From CAVRQM01 sp963838805 (GTDB lineage: Bacteria; Pseudomonadota; Alphaproteobacteria; Acetobacterales; Acetobacteraceae): a stretch of 64,000 nucleotides of DNA. The notes below the pieces were generated by a model. It searched no databases. It had not been told where the DNA came from and worked only from the letters and a program-made list of their open reading frames with translations. A program made the position numbers and the translations under genes. The stretch covers positions 124,001 to 188,000 of the forward strand of contig CAWISK010000007.1 in NCBI GenBank assembly GCA_963838805.1, in the 5' to 3' direction. Below are positions 27,316 to 36,269 of the stretch, in pieces; the first letter of the stretch is position 1, and each line of letters begins with the position of its first letter.

Positions 27316-28167
27316 ATGGAGAAAAGTTCTAAAGTGGAATGCAGATCGACAAATTATATGCTTTCTGGAACGTTCTACCGTATTGCATGGAGCGAGTGGG
27401 GAGAGGCTCATTCGCCTGTGATATTTTGCGTGCACGGACTGACCCGCAGCGGCCACGATTTCGACACTCTGGCCGGGTCGTTGTCCGACAGATTCCGTGT
27501 CATCTGTCCCGACCTGCCGGGCCGTGGCCGCTCGGATTGGCTCGACGGTCCGGAGCAGTACGTGGTGCCGACCTACCTTGTGGCTCTCTCGCATCTGCTG
27601 GCGGTAATCGATCGGCCGGTGGGCTGGGTGGGTACCTCGCTCGGCGGTCTCTGCGGCATGGCGCTGGCGGCGATGCCGGGCAATCCGGTCGAGCGGCTCG
27701 TGCTGAACGATATCGGCCCATTCATCCCCGCCGCCGCACTGGAGCGCATTCGCGACTACATGACCGAGTCGGCCCCGAGCTTCGCCGACGAGGCAGCGCT
27801 GGAGGCGCATCTGCGCCGCGTCCACGCGCCATTCGGGGCGCTGAGCGATGCGCAATGGGCGCATCTTGCCCGCCATTCGGGCCGGACACTGCCGGATGGC
27901 AGGCTGGCGCTGCACTATGATCCGGCGATCACCTCCCAGATCGCGAGCGCTCCCGTGGCCGACGTAACCCTATGGCCTGTCTGGCAGGGTATCCGCGTGC
28001 CCAGGCTGGTGCTGCGCGGGGCCGATAGCGACCTGCTCGACCCGGCTACCTTCGAGCGTATGCGACAGGACGGCGCGGTGGGTGTGACGGTGCCTGATTG
28101 CGGCCACGCGCCGGCACTGATGGACGCCAACTCGATCGGCGCGATCAGGGCGTTTCTGACCCGCTAG
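27316..28167 (+). CDS. alpha/beta hydrolase
   Basis: A 283-residue alpha/beta-hydrolase fold enzyme. CVHGLTRSGHDFD is the oxyanion-hole HG motif, GWVGTSLGGLCGMAL has the nucleophile serine (GTSLGG), LRGADSDLLD the acid and PDCGHAPALM the catalytic histidine. Substrate is unknown; esterases, lactonases and haloperoxidase-like members all share this layout. The first 20 residues (MEKSSKVECRSTNYMLSG) and the 60 bases before the start are AT-richer than the gene body, hinting at a recombination point beside the OmpA relic. Confidence 0.86.
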   Translation: MEKSSKVECRSTNYMLSGTFYRIAWSEWGEAHSPVIFCVHGLTRSGHDFDTLAGSLSDRFRVICPDLPGRGRSDWLDGPEQYVVPTYLVALSHLLAVIDRPVGWVGTSLGGLCGMALAAMPGNPVERLVLNDIGPFIPAAALERIRDYMTESAPSFADEAALEAHLRRVHAPFGALSDAQWAHLARHSGRTLPDGRLALHYDPAITSQIASAPVADVTLWPVWQGIRVPRLVLRGADSDLLDPATFERMRQDGAVGVTVPDCGHAPALMDANSIGAIRAFLTR

Positions 28168-28620
28168 GCGCGCCCGCGCAGGAATGCCGCGAACGCCTGC
28201 AGCGTGGCGTCCGAAACATGGTGCTCGATACCCTCGGCGTCCTGCTCGGCCGCCTCGTCCGGGACGCCGACAGCGCGCAGGAGATCGACGACCAGGCGAT
28301 GCCGCGCGCGCACCCGCTCCGCCAGGTGTTCGCCCGAATCGGTCAGGAACACGCCCCGGTACGGGCGGGCGGTCGCCAGCCCCTCGCGCTTCAGCCGGGC
28401 AATCGTCTTGATCGCGCGTGGCGTGCGACACACCCAGGCGCCGCGCGATGTCCGTGGGCCTGGCTTCGCCGCCGGTGGCGAGCAGGTCGGCAATCAACTC
28501 GGCATAGTCCTCGAGCAGGGCCGTGGACTGCGCCGTGCGCGTCTTGCCGAACCGCCTTGCCTGGGTCGGCTCCTCGGGCATCGACGCAGGGGGGCCTGAA
28601 GCGGCGGGTCCGGCCTTCAT
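28164..28620 (-). CDS. mntR: MntR, manganese-responsive DtxR-family repressor (frameshifted)
   Basis: About 152 residues over two frames. The first gives LLEDYAELIADLLATGGEARPTDIARRLGVSHAT, the DtxR/MntR winged-helix start. The second resumes at RAIKTIARLKREGLATARPYRGVFLTDSG and carries the dimerisation/metal-site region (RARHRLVVDLLRAVGVPDEAAEQDAEGIEHHVSD; the E-x-x-H-H is typical of MntR). The shift is near 28430. It represses manganese uptake when Mn2+ is plentiful. It diverges from the NRAMP gene, with a palindromic operator between them. The gene is otherwise intact, so an error is plausible. Confidence 0.84.
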
Positions 28621-28689
28621 GCCGCCTGGGTATCACGCATCGGTGCCGTTGCAAGGGCCGGCCATCGTCACTAACTCCTTGGCTCGATA

Positions 28690-28707
28690 ATGTAGTCTAG
28701 GCTACAT
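28690..28707. promoter_or_regulatory. palindromic MntR-type operator
   Basis: ATGTAG-t-CTAG-g-CTACAT is an 18-base palindrome with a single mismatched pair. It sits in the gap between divergent mntR (start 28620) and the NRAMP gene (start 28805). Position, symmetry and the adjacent MntR gene make it the likely manganese-repressor site controlling both. Confidence 0.7.
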
Positions 28708-28804
28708 ATTGGCGACCTGGCTGGGACCATGCATGGTGGGCAAGACAGTTATATGGCAGACCTACCTTCGCCCGCGCCACCCCTGTCGAAACCCGGATGC
28801 GGTC

Positions 28805-30178
28805 ATGAGCGAGAGCACGCTGGCCCTTCCATTGGCCGGAGTTCGCGGCCGGCCCACGGTGGTTCTCGGCCGTGAGGACGCGTTGCGGGCGCACGACCGG
28901 CTGAAGGTCGCGCAGAGCCGGTCGGCCGGACGCTGGGTGCGCCTGCTGTGGCTGCTCGCCGGCCCGGGCGTGCTGGTGATGCTGGGGGAGAATGACGGCC
29001 CCAGCATGGTCTCCTACGCCACGACCGGCGCCACGTACGGGGTCGGCTTCTTTGTCCCGTTCATCCTGCTCACCTTCGTGATGGCGTTCGTGGTGCAGGA
29101 GATGACGGTCCGGCTGGGTGTCGCGACCCATCGCGGCCACGCCGAACTGATCTTCCAGCGCTTCGGCCCGTTCTGGGGCTATTTCGCGATGGGCGATCTG
29201 GTGTTCGGCAACGTGCTGACGCTGGTCACCGAGTTCATCGCCATCCAGGCCGGCGGTCTCTATTTCGGGCTTCCGTCCTGGCTCTCGGTGGCGATCGGCG
29301 TGGCCGTCGTGATCGCCTCGCTCGCGTTGCGGCGCTACTCCACCTGGGAGCGGGTGCTGATGACGCTCGCCGCGGGCAATCTGCTGTTCATCCCGGCGGC
29401 GCTGTTCGCGCATCCGGACGGAGCGGCGCTGGTGCGCGCGGCCGCCACCTGGAGTCCGCTGCCGGGCGGCGTCAACACGGCGTTCGTCACGCTGATCCTG
29501 GCCAATGTGGGTGCGACCGTGACGCCCTGGATGATCTTCTTCCAGCAGAGTGCGGTGGTGGACAAGGGCCTGACGCGGGCGGATCTGGCGCAGGGACGGA
29601 TGGATACGGCGATCGGCGCGGTCGTCGCGGCGGCGGCGGCCATAGCGACCGTGGTCGCCGCGGCGCCGCTGTTCGCGGCCCATGCCGATGTCTCGAACTT
29701 CGCCAGCGGCGCCGATTTCGCGACGGCGCTGCGTCCGCTGCTCGGCACGACCGGCGCCACGCTGTTCGCGCTGGGGATGGTGGAGGCGGGACTGGTGGCC
29801 GCCGCGACCATCTCCACCAGCTCGTCCTACGCGCTGGCCGAAACCGTGTCGGCGCGGCACAGCCTGAACCTGGATTTCGCGCATGGCTGGCCGTTCTATG
29901 CGGCCGCCGTCGTCTCGACACTGGTGGCGGCGGGGATCGTGCTGATCCCGGGGGCACCGCTGCTGGCCATGACGCTCACCGTCAATGTCATAGCGACGCT
30001 GTTGATGGCGCCGGCCCTGCTGTTCCTGCTGCTGCTGGTCAATGACCGCGAGATCATGGGCCGGCTCGCGAATGGCTGGCGGGCCAATCTGGCAGGCGGC
30101 GTCATCGTCGTCGCGATCTCCCTGATCGGCGCGCTATACGGCCTGATCACGGTCTTTCCCAACCTGCTGGGCCGCTAG
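28805..30178 (+). CDS. NRAMP-family divalent metal transporter (MntH-like)
   Basis: A 457-residue NRAMP protein with about 11 membrane helices. TM1 metal-binding motif is variant: LLAGPGVLVMLGENDGPSMVSYATTGA (canonical Mn transporters have DPGN; here ENDGPS). TM6 retains GMVEAGLVAAATISTSSSYAL in place of the usual MPH-type motif. This variant subgroup is common in alphaproteobacteria beside MntR. Start ATG 28805 (MSESTLALP). It likely imports Mn2+ (possibly Mg2+ or Fe2+) under MntR control; the changed metal-site residues leave specificity open. A 63-residue membrane protein gene follows 10 bases later. Confidence 0.85.
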   Translation: MSESTLALPLAGVRGRPTVVLGREDALRAHDRLKVAQSRSAGRWVRLLWLLAGPGVLVMLGENDGPSMVSYATTGATYGVGFFVPFILLTFVMAFVVQEMTVRLGVATHRGHAELIFQRFGPFWGYFAMGDLVFGNVLTLVTEFIAIQAGGLYFGLPSWLSVAIGVAVVIASLALRRYSTWERVLMTLAAGNLLFIPAALFAHPDGAALVRAAATWSPLPGGVNTAFVTLILANVGATVTPWMIFFQQSAVVDKGLTRADLAQGRMDTAIGAVVAAAAAIATVVAAAPLFAAHADVSNFASGADFATALRPLLGTTGATLFALGMVEAGLVAAATISTSSSYALAETVSARHSLNLDFAHGWPFYAAAVVSTLVAAGIVLIPGAPLLAMTLTVNVIATLLMAPALLFLLLLVNDREIMGRLANGWRANLAGGVIVVAISLIGALYGLITVFPNLLGR

Positions 30179-30188
30179 GAGGGCGCGC

Positions 30189-30380
30189 ATGAAACACGAT
30201 CCGTCGCTCATCGGTGTTCTTGAGCCGGGCCAGCTCACGGCCGAAACGCAGAAGCCGCTGCCGCGCCGCAGCCTCGGGCGCGGTGCCGTGGCCCTGTTGA
30301 TCCTGCTTCGCGTCTACGTCGTCGTCGCCATCCCGATCGTCGGCTACGCGTTCGTGCAGGCCTTGCAGATGCCGCGCTAG
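30189..30380 (+). CDS. single-helix small membrane protein downstream of NRAMP
   Basis: A 63-residue protein with a strong AGGAGG ribosome-binding site 7 bases before the ATG. The N-terminal 33 residues are soluble and polar (SLIGVLEPGQLTAETQKPLPRRSLGRG); one membrane helix follows (AVALLILLRVYVVVAIPIVGYAFVQAL). It starts 10 bases after the NRAMP gene and ends at a strong hairpin, so it is co-transcribed with it. No known family. A role as a transporter partner or stabiliser is inference from the operon. Confidence 0.68.
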   Translation: MKHDPSLIGVLEPGQLTAETQKPLPRRSLGRGAVALLILLRVYVVVAIPIVGYAFVQALQMPR

Positions 30381-30415
30381 CGGCTGGGCGGTCGGCTTCG
30401 GCCGCCCAGCCGCTA
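30378..30415. terminator. bidirectional hairpin terminator
   Basis: A perfect 14-base stem, TAGCGGCTGGGCGG (30378-30391) with CCGCCCAGCCGCTA (30402-30415), and a 10-base loop. It begins at the TAG stop of the small membrane gene and ends 6 bases before the convergent ABC binding-protein gene, so it can serve both transcripts. There is no clear T-run. Confidence 0.7.
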
Positions 30416-30421
30416 CGAGGC

Positions 30422-31408
30422 TCAGCGAATACCGGCGTCGATCAGCGCGACCAGCCCGCCAATGGTCTGCGGCGTCACCACGCCGGCCGCCGTGTTGAGC
30501 GACAGGCCCGGCATCTTGTATTTCGCCGAAATGACGCACTGCACGACGGGGAAGAAGCCCTGCATGTAGAGCAACTGGTCGAGGGTGGCCGAGATATAGC
30601 CGCTCTTCAGACCGTCGATGGTGGCGGGTGCCAGATCAATGCCGCCCACGGTGATTTCGCCCGGCTTCTTGCCGGCTTTCTTCAGCACGTCGGCCAGGAC
30701 GGCGGTGACGCCGCCATGCTGCGTGCCGATCGCCTTCAGATGCGGATGCGACTGCACATAGGCGGTCAGCACCGGCACGGCGAGCGAGGGATCGGAATTG
30801 GCCTCCTGCGTGATCTCCAGCCGGTCCACTTTCAGTCCCGCCTTCTCCAGCGTGTCCGCCAGACCCTTTTCGGACAGGCCGCGTTCAGCCTGGCTGAACA
30901 CGCCATAGACCATCGCCTGGTCGCCGGCCTTGAGGTTGCCGTCCTTGATCATGTTCTGCGCCGTCAGAGTGCCGCCCTGGTACAGATCCTCGCCGGCATA
31001 GCCGAAGCCCTTGGGACCGAACTCCTTCTGCAGCGGCGTGAGCGGGCTGTTGCCGTCGGTGACGACGATGCCCCGCTCGACCGCCTGCTTCACCAGGTCA
31101 TGGAAGGCGTCCGAGCCGGGATGGCCCATGATGACGATGCAGGAGGGCTTCGCTGCCATCGCCTGCTTGAACTGCTGGATCATCGTCTCCGGCGCCCAGG
31201 CGGAGAATTGCGCGTTCAGACGGTCCACGCCCAGCGCCTTGGCCGCGGCGGACGCACCGTTCTGGCGTGCGAGCGTGGCGCCATCGCCGGGGTTGCCGCC
31301 CATCTGCATGTAGATGGTGACACCTTTGCCGGGCGCCTCGTCGGCGGCCCGCGCGGCGCCGATGCCGAGCGCCATGACGGCTGCGGTCGCGAGCAGGACA
31401 GTCTTCAT
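30422..31408 (-). CDS. sugar ABC transporter substrate-binding protein (CUT2 type)
   Basis: A 328-residue periplasmic binding protein of the ribose/fructose-type family. The signal peptide is LLATAAVMALGIGAARA. The two-lobed type I fold is visible through CIVIMGHPGSDAFHDLVKQAVERGIVVTDGNSPL, KAIGTQHGGVTAVLADVLKKAGKKPGEITVGGIDLAPATIDGLKSG and YISATLDQLLYMQGFFPV. It captures a sugar, or sugar-like compound, for the permease and ATPase encoded upstream on the same strand. Substrate cannot be read from sequence. Confidence 0.88.
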   Translation of the reverse strand: MKTVLLATAAVMALGIGAARAADEAPGKGVTIYMQMGGNPGDGATLARQNGASAAAKALGVDRLNAQFSAWAPETMIQQFKQAMAAKPSCIVIMGHPGSDAFHDLVKQAVERGIVVTDGNSPLTPLQKEFGPKGFGYAGEDLYQGGTLTAQNMIKDGNLKAGDQAMVYGVFSQAERGLSEKGLADTLEKAGLKVDRLEITQEANSDPSLAVPVLTAYVQSHPHLKAIGTQHGGVTAVLADVLKKAGKKPGEITVGGIDLAPATIDGLKSGYISATLDQLLYMQGFFPVVQCVISAKYKMPGLSLNTAAGVVTPQTIGGLVALIDAGIR

Positions 31409-31439
31409 CGGTTTCCTCCGTTTGATCTTGTTGCAGGCT

Positions 31440-32512
31440 CTAGCGCGGTCCGGCCGCCGCGGCCGGCCGTGACACCGGGGACGAGCCGCGGCGGAACCGG
31501 CCGAAGAAGGCGGCGCGGCGCGCGGGCTGTTCGACGAACAGGTAGAAGACGATGGCGATGAGGAAGATCAGCCCCTGCACGGTGCGCACCCAGGCGCCGG
31601 TCAGGCCCGAGGCGACCAACCCCGCCTCCAGCATCCAGATGATGAGACAGCCGAAAATGGTGCCGACCAGCGTCGCACGGCCGCCGAAGATGCTGGTGCC
31701 GCCGATCAATACGGCGGCGATGGCGGTCAGCAGATAGCCCTCGCCCTGGTTGCCGAAGTAGTTCTTGTTTTCCAGCGTCAGCATGATCGCGGCTACGGAA
31801 GCGAGCAGGCCCATCAGCGTGAACAGCTTGATCTTCTCGGCCACCACATTGATGCCGACCACCCGTGCCACGTCGTTGCTGTCGCCCATGAACAGCACGT
31901 GCTCGCCGAAGCGGTGGCGGTTCATGATGAACCACAGGAAGATCACGATCGCCGCCGTCCACAGCGCCTGGACCGAGATCTGGTCCTGCCACGCGACCGA
32001 GTTGGGATCGCCGAACACGCCGACGATGACGCCATAGACGCTGCTCTGCTTCGGCGCCGCGCAAGCGCGTAGCTCTTGCCGCCCGACAGGACCGTGGCCA
32101 TGCCGGCCCAGAAAAACTGCGTTCCAAGCGTGGCGATGAAGCTCGGAATGCCCACGCGGGCGATCAGCACGCCGTTGACGACGCCGACCAGCATTCCCGA
32201 AAGCAGCGCGCCGATCACCGCCAGCCAGCCGAGATGGTAGTCGCGGAACAGGATCGCGAAGACGAAGCCGGAAAACGAGATGATCGCCGGAAAGGACAGG
32301 TCGATCTCGCCCGCGCCGATGACGAAGGTCAGCCCCACGGCCAGCAGCACCAGGGGCGGCGCCGTGGATAGCAGCGTGGTGTAGATGTTCGGTTGCAGGA
32401 AGACTTCCGGCGCCGTGTACATGAACAGCGCCAGGATCAGCGCGAACACCACGATGATCGGCAGGCCCTCGATGCGCGACCAGACGGTGGGCGAGGCGGG
32501 AGCGCGGGCCAT
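31440..32512 (-). CDS. sugar ABC transporter permease (CUT2 type, frameshifted)
   Basis: An inner-membrane permease of about 357 residues in two frames. The first spans IEGLPIIVVFALILALFMYTAPEVF through AVGLTFVIGAGEIDLSFPAII (the conserved EIDLS permease motif) to VLSGGKSYAL. The second resumes with SSVYGVIVGVFGDPNSVAWQ and runs through LLTAIAAVLIGGTSIFGGRATLVGTI. The join is near 32070. The ATG at 32512 overlaps the ATPase stop (ATGA). It forms the channel of the transporter with the ATPase and binding protein. Confidence 0.84.
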
Positions 32513-33276
32513 CAATGGCTGCCCTGCAAGGCGATCAGATATTCGGTCAACTCCGGCACCGTCATGTCGCGCGGGCTGATATCGGCCACGATCTCTCCCC
32601 GGTCCAGCACCACCAGCCGATCGGCCACCTCATGCACGTGCGCCAGATTGTGCTCGATGTAGATGCAGGCCCGGCCCGATGCCTTGATGCGGCGCACGAA
32701 GTCCAGCACCTTGCGCACCTCCTTGACCGCCAGTGCCACGGTCGGCTCGTCGAGGATGATGAGGTCGGAGTTGAAGTGCATCGCGCGGCCGATGGCGATG
32801 CCCTGGCGCTCGCCGCCCGAGAGCTGGCCCACCGTGCTGTCCACGGTGATGCCGACGCCGCGGAAGCCGATCGTGTTGAGCAGGATGTCCTGGGCGATGC
32901 GCTTCTGCTCGCGCACGCGGATGAAGCCGAAGCGGTCTGTGATCTGCCGGCCGACGAAGAAGTTGCGCCACAGCGGCTGCTTCTCGCCCAGAGACTTGTC
33001 CTGATAGACCGTCTCGATCGACAGCGCGTGCGCCTCGCCCACCGAAAAGCTGCGGGCGTCGATTTCCCGGTCGCGCACGAAGATGCGCCCCGCGCTGGGC
33101 GGCATGACGCCGGTCAGCGTCTTGATCAAGGTGGATTTGCCGGCACCGTTGTCGCCGATCAGGCCCACGATCTCGTTGTGGCCGATCGCGAGATTGATGT
33201 CGCGCAGCGCCTGCACCGCGCCGAAATATTTCTGCACGCCTTCCATACGGACGATGTGCTGGAACTCCGCCGCCAC
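32512..33276 (-). CDS. sugar ABC transporter ATP-binding protein (FrcA-like)
   Basis: A 254-residue ATPase with one nucleotide-binding domain: Walker A GDNGAGKST, Q-loop ETVYQDKSLGE, signature GQLSGGERQG, Walker B LIILDEPTVALAV and H-loop YIEHNL. Most CUT2 ATPases are double-length; a single domain like this is typical of the fructose-type FrcA subgroup, so it presumably works as a homodimer. GTG 33276 is preferred, following a G-rich stretch. It is the first gene of the ATPase-permease-binding protein operon and diverges from an SMP-30 lactonase gene. Confidence 0.88.
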   Translation of the reverse strand: MAAEFQHIVRMEGVQKYFGAVQALRDINLAIGHNEIVGLIGDNGAGKSTLIKTLTGVMPPSAGRIFVRDREIDARSFSVGEAHALSIETVYQDKSLGEKQPLWRNFFVGRQITDRFGFIRVREQKRIAQDILLNTIGFRGVGITVDSTVGQLSGGERQGIAIGRAMHFNSDLIILDEPTVALAVKEVRKVLDFVRRIKASGRACIYIEHNLAHVHEVADRLVVLDRGEIVADISPRDMTVPELTEYLIALQGSH

Positions 33277-33397
33277 GCTGCCGCCCCGCTTCCCCTCTGG
33301 CTGATTTATCCGACAATACCGGGCTGGCGTCAACGCCGCCCGGCATGGCTATAAAGACGCAAGGCGGGGTTGGCCCGCCCAAGAGGGGAGCGACCGA

Positions 33398-34315
33398 ATG
33401 CAGCCAGATACCCACGTCATGCTCGATCCGCGCTTCCGGCCGCTGGTGTTCGGCCATACGCGGCTGGAGAAGCTGTACACCGGCTGCCGCTGGGCCGAGG
33501 GGCCGGCCTATTTCGCCGCCGGCCGCTACCTCATCTGGTCGGACATTCCGAATGACCGGCTGCTGCGCTTCGACGAGGATGACGGCCACGTGTCGGTGTT
33601 CCGGCAGCCCGCCTATAACGAGAACGGCCATACCGTCGATCGGCAGGGTCGGCTGATCTCCTGCGAACATCGCGGGCGCTGCGTGTCGCGCACCGAAATC
33701 GACGGGCGGCGTACCGTTTTGGTTTCGCAGCACGAAGGCCGCAAGCTGAACTCACCGAACGACGTGGTGGTGAAGTCCGACGGCACGATCTGGTTCACCG
33801 ACCCGACCTACGGCATCGACAGCCACTACGAGGGCGACCGGACGGAAAGCGAGATCGGCGCCAGCTACGTCTATCGCTTCGACCCGCGCAACCGCGCGCT
33901 GACTGTCGTGGTGGACGATCTGCTGAAGCCGAACGGCCTGGCCTTCTCGCCCGACGAGACGCTGCTGTACGTGGTCGATACCGGCAATACCCACGATCCG
34001 AGCGTTACGCCGAAAATCTGCGTCTATCCGGTGCAGGACGATGGGATCAGGCTCGGCGCGGGACGGCTGTTCAGCGAATGCGATGCCGGCCTGTACGACG
34101 GGCTGCGGGTGGATGAGCAGGGCCATGTCTGGACTTCGGCCGGGGATGGCGTGCATTGCCTGCACCCGGACGGCACGCTGATCGGCAAGGTGCCGGTGCC
34201 GGAGATGGTCGCGAATGTCTGCTTCGGCGGCATCAAGCGCAACCGGCTGTTCATCTGCGGCCAGACCTCGCTGTATTCGCTGTACGTCAACGCGCATGGG
34301 GTCAAGCGGTACTGA
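33398..34315 (+). CDS. SMP-30/gluconolactonase/LRE family protein
   Basis: A 305-residue six-bladed propeller lactonase. WAEGPAYF carries the first metal glutamate; KLNSPNDVVVKSDGTIWFTDPTYGI supplies the Asn ligand; KPNGLAFSPDETLLYVVDTGN and DGLRVDEQGHVWTSAGDGVH follow with the catalytic Asp. It hydrolyses sugar lactones. It is divergent from a sugar ABC transporter 121 bases away, so the two probably act on the same carbohydrate pathway: uptake, oxidation to a lactone by an enzyme encoded elsewhere, then ring opening. Confidence 0.88.
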   Translation: MQPDTHVMLDPRFRPLVFGHTRLEKLYTGCRWAEGPAYFAAGRYLIWSDIPNDRLLRFDEDDGHVSVFRQPAYNENGHTVDRQGRLISCEHRGRCVSRTEIDGRRTVLVSQHEGRKLNSPNDVVVKSDGTIWFTDPTYGIDSHYEGDRTESEIGASYVYRFDPRNRALTVVVDDLLKPNGLAFSPDETLLYVVDTGNTHDPSVTPKICVYPVQDDGIRLGAGRLFSECDAGLYDGLRVDEQGHVWTSAGDGVHCLHPDGTLIGKVPVPEMVANVCFGGIKRNRLFICGQTSLYSLYVNAHGVKRY

Positions 34316-34333
34316 TCTTCGCTCCGGCGGTGT

Positions 34334-35594
34334 TCAGGTGATCGTTCGGCTGTGCAGGATGAGGCCAAGCAGGCCGCAGCCGACGATCACGGCGCTCCCT
34401 GCGATCACCGCCGGCGCCACGCCGATTGCCCCGAACACCACGGGCGAGGCGGCCAGTGCGACCAGCGTGCCAAAGTTCCACATGACCAGCGTGGCGCGCA
34501 TCGCCGCCGCCTGATCGGCCGCCGCCAGCCGCGTCTGCCGCAGCACCGCCACCGGAATGTCCGACATCGGCCCGCCGATGGCACCGAAGGCCGCTCCGGC
34601 GCACATGCCGGCCAGCACCCAATGCGGCGGCAGCAGCAGTGGCGAAAGTCCGAGGAGTGCCAAACCTGTGCCCAGCACCACATCCGCCGCGAACACGATG
34701 CGTCCGGGGTGGCGTGGCAAGGGCGCCCCGCCGATCGCCAGGGCGGCCAGCAGATTGGTGCTACCGTAGCTGGCCATCACGAGACCGAAACCAGCCAGTC
34801 CCGGCCGGTTCGGCCCCTCCAGCAGCAGCGGCACGGCCACGAACATGACCGCGAACCAGATGCCGGACACGGGTGCCGCACAGGCCAGCACGAACCCCAG
34901 CATGGGCCGCTCGCACATCGCCCGGAATCCGCGCAACATGCTGGCGAGCCAGTGCCGGCGCAGCGGTGGCGGGCGGTGCCGGGAGGGGACGCAGCCGCAC
35001 GGTCGCGGCGATCGCCAGGGCCGAGGCGAGGAAGGTGGCGATATCCACGGTGACGTAGTGGGCGAGGGGGATCAGCGCCGCCATCACGCCCACCAGCCCC
35101 GGCCCGACCAGTCGGGCAATGCGGTCGGTGGTCTCCAGCAGCCCGTTGGCGGCCGGCAGCAGGGCGGGATCGCCCGCCAGCGGCGGCAGCACCGCTTGCA
35201 GCGCCGGGCGGAACAGCGCCTGGCCCGCGGCCAGCGCCAGGACCGCGAGCACCAGCGTCCACGCGGGCGGCTGCCCGGCGGCGAGCCAGGTGACCAGCAG
35301 CAGCATCAGCGCCAGCGCCCGCCCAAGGTCGGCGCCGATCATCAGCCGGCGCGGCACGATGCGATCCGCCCAGCGCCCCGCAAGCATGGCCACGACCAGG
35401 ATCACCGCCGGCTGGGCCGCGGTCAGGTAGCCGGCCCTGGTGCCCAGCACCTGCACCGCGACCCAGCTCAGCGCCACCATGAACAGTTGATCGCCGATCG
35501 CCGAGGTGGCGAGACCCGTCCAGAGGCAGGCAAGTGCCGGATGGCGCAGCGGCCGCAGCGCGCGCGGCAATTGCAGGGCGGCCAGCACGGTCAA
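34334..35594 (-). CDS. MFS transporter, MFS_3-like (frameshifted)
   Basis: About 419 residues in two frames, with 12 expected helices. The first begins MTVLAALQLPRALRPLRHPALACLWTGL (TTG start overlapping the flavin reductase stop, TTGA) and includes AGRWADRIVPRRLMIGADLGRAL, the typical loop 2-3 motif. The second resumes at LASMLRGFRAMCERPMLGF and runs to LLGLILHSRTIT. The shift is near 34950. This subgroup contains enterobactin- and macrolide-type exporters; substrate is unknown. It is the last gene of a minus-strand run behind the dehydrogenase and flavin reductase. Confidence 0.8.
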
Positions 35595-36250
35595 CTTTGC
35601 TCGCGCCGCCAGTCTTGCAGGGTCAGCCGCGCGCGCTGGAATACGCCAGGACCGCTGGCGCGCACATAGCCTCCGGCGCCCTGCACACGTCCGACGAGAC
35701 CCAGTCTCGGCGTGTCGATCCGGCAGGCTTGCGCATCCAGAACCGCCTCGTCACGCACGTGCATGGCGAGGACGAGGCCTACGACCAGGGTGCGATGGTT
35801 GCCGAACTCGATCAGACTGTGCCGCTCGCATTCGAAGGCCACCGGACTCTCGGCGATGCGTGGCGGTACGATCCTGCTGCTGGGGGAGGTCGTGAGCCCG
35901 GCCGCCGCCAACTCATCGGTGCCGGGATCAAAGGCGATGCCGGTCACGTGCATCGCCTCCATCAGCGTCTCCGGCACCAGATTGACCACGAACTGGCCAG
36001 TGGCACGGATATTGGCGCCGGTGTCCTTGTAGTCGGTGTCCTTGTAGTCCGCAGCAGCGTCGCGACTGCCGATGCCGATGCAGAGCACCGGCGGATCGTC
36101 GCCGAAGACGTTAAAGAACGAGAACGGTGCCGCATTCAGCCGCCCGCCTGCATCCTGCGACACGACCCAGGCGATCGGCCGCGGCACGATGGTCGAGGCG
36201 AGCAGCCGGTAGCGGTCAGGCGCGGGCAGCGCCGCGAAGTCGAACAGCAT
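35591..36250 (-). CDS. flavin reductase family protein
   Basis: A 219-residue flavin-binding protein. YRLLASTIVPRPIAWVVSQD is the FMN-binding start, followed by NAAPFSFFNVFGDDPPVLCIGIG and NIRATGQFVVNLV. Such proteins reduce free flavin for monooxygenases or act as FMN-dependent oxidoreductases. A 15-base tandem duplication (36021-36050) adds a second DYKDT, giving DYKDTDYKDT in a surface loop, in frame. The gene overlaps the MFS start and follows the dehydrogenase by 19 bases, so all three are co-transcribed. Confidence 0.85.
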   Translation of the reverse strand: MLFDFAALPAPDRYRLLASTIVPRPIAWVVSQDAGGRLNAAPFSFFNVFGDDPPVLCIGIGSRDAAADYKDTDYKDTGANIRATGQFVVNLVPETLMEAMHVTGIAFDPGTDELAAAGLTTSPSSRIVPPRIAESPVAFECERHSLIEFGNHRTLVVGLVLAMHVRDEAVLDAQACRIDTPRLGLVGRVQGAGGYVRASGPGVFQRARLTLQDWRREQS

Positions 36251-36269
36251 CGGGCGGGACTCGCTTGCC

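Noticed and set aside
36021..36050. Epitope-tag-like DYKD sequence suggesting engineered DNA
   Set aside because: The reading is DYKDTDYKDT from a 15-base tandem duplication, not DYKDDDDK, and the context is ordinary chromosome.
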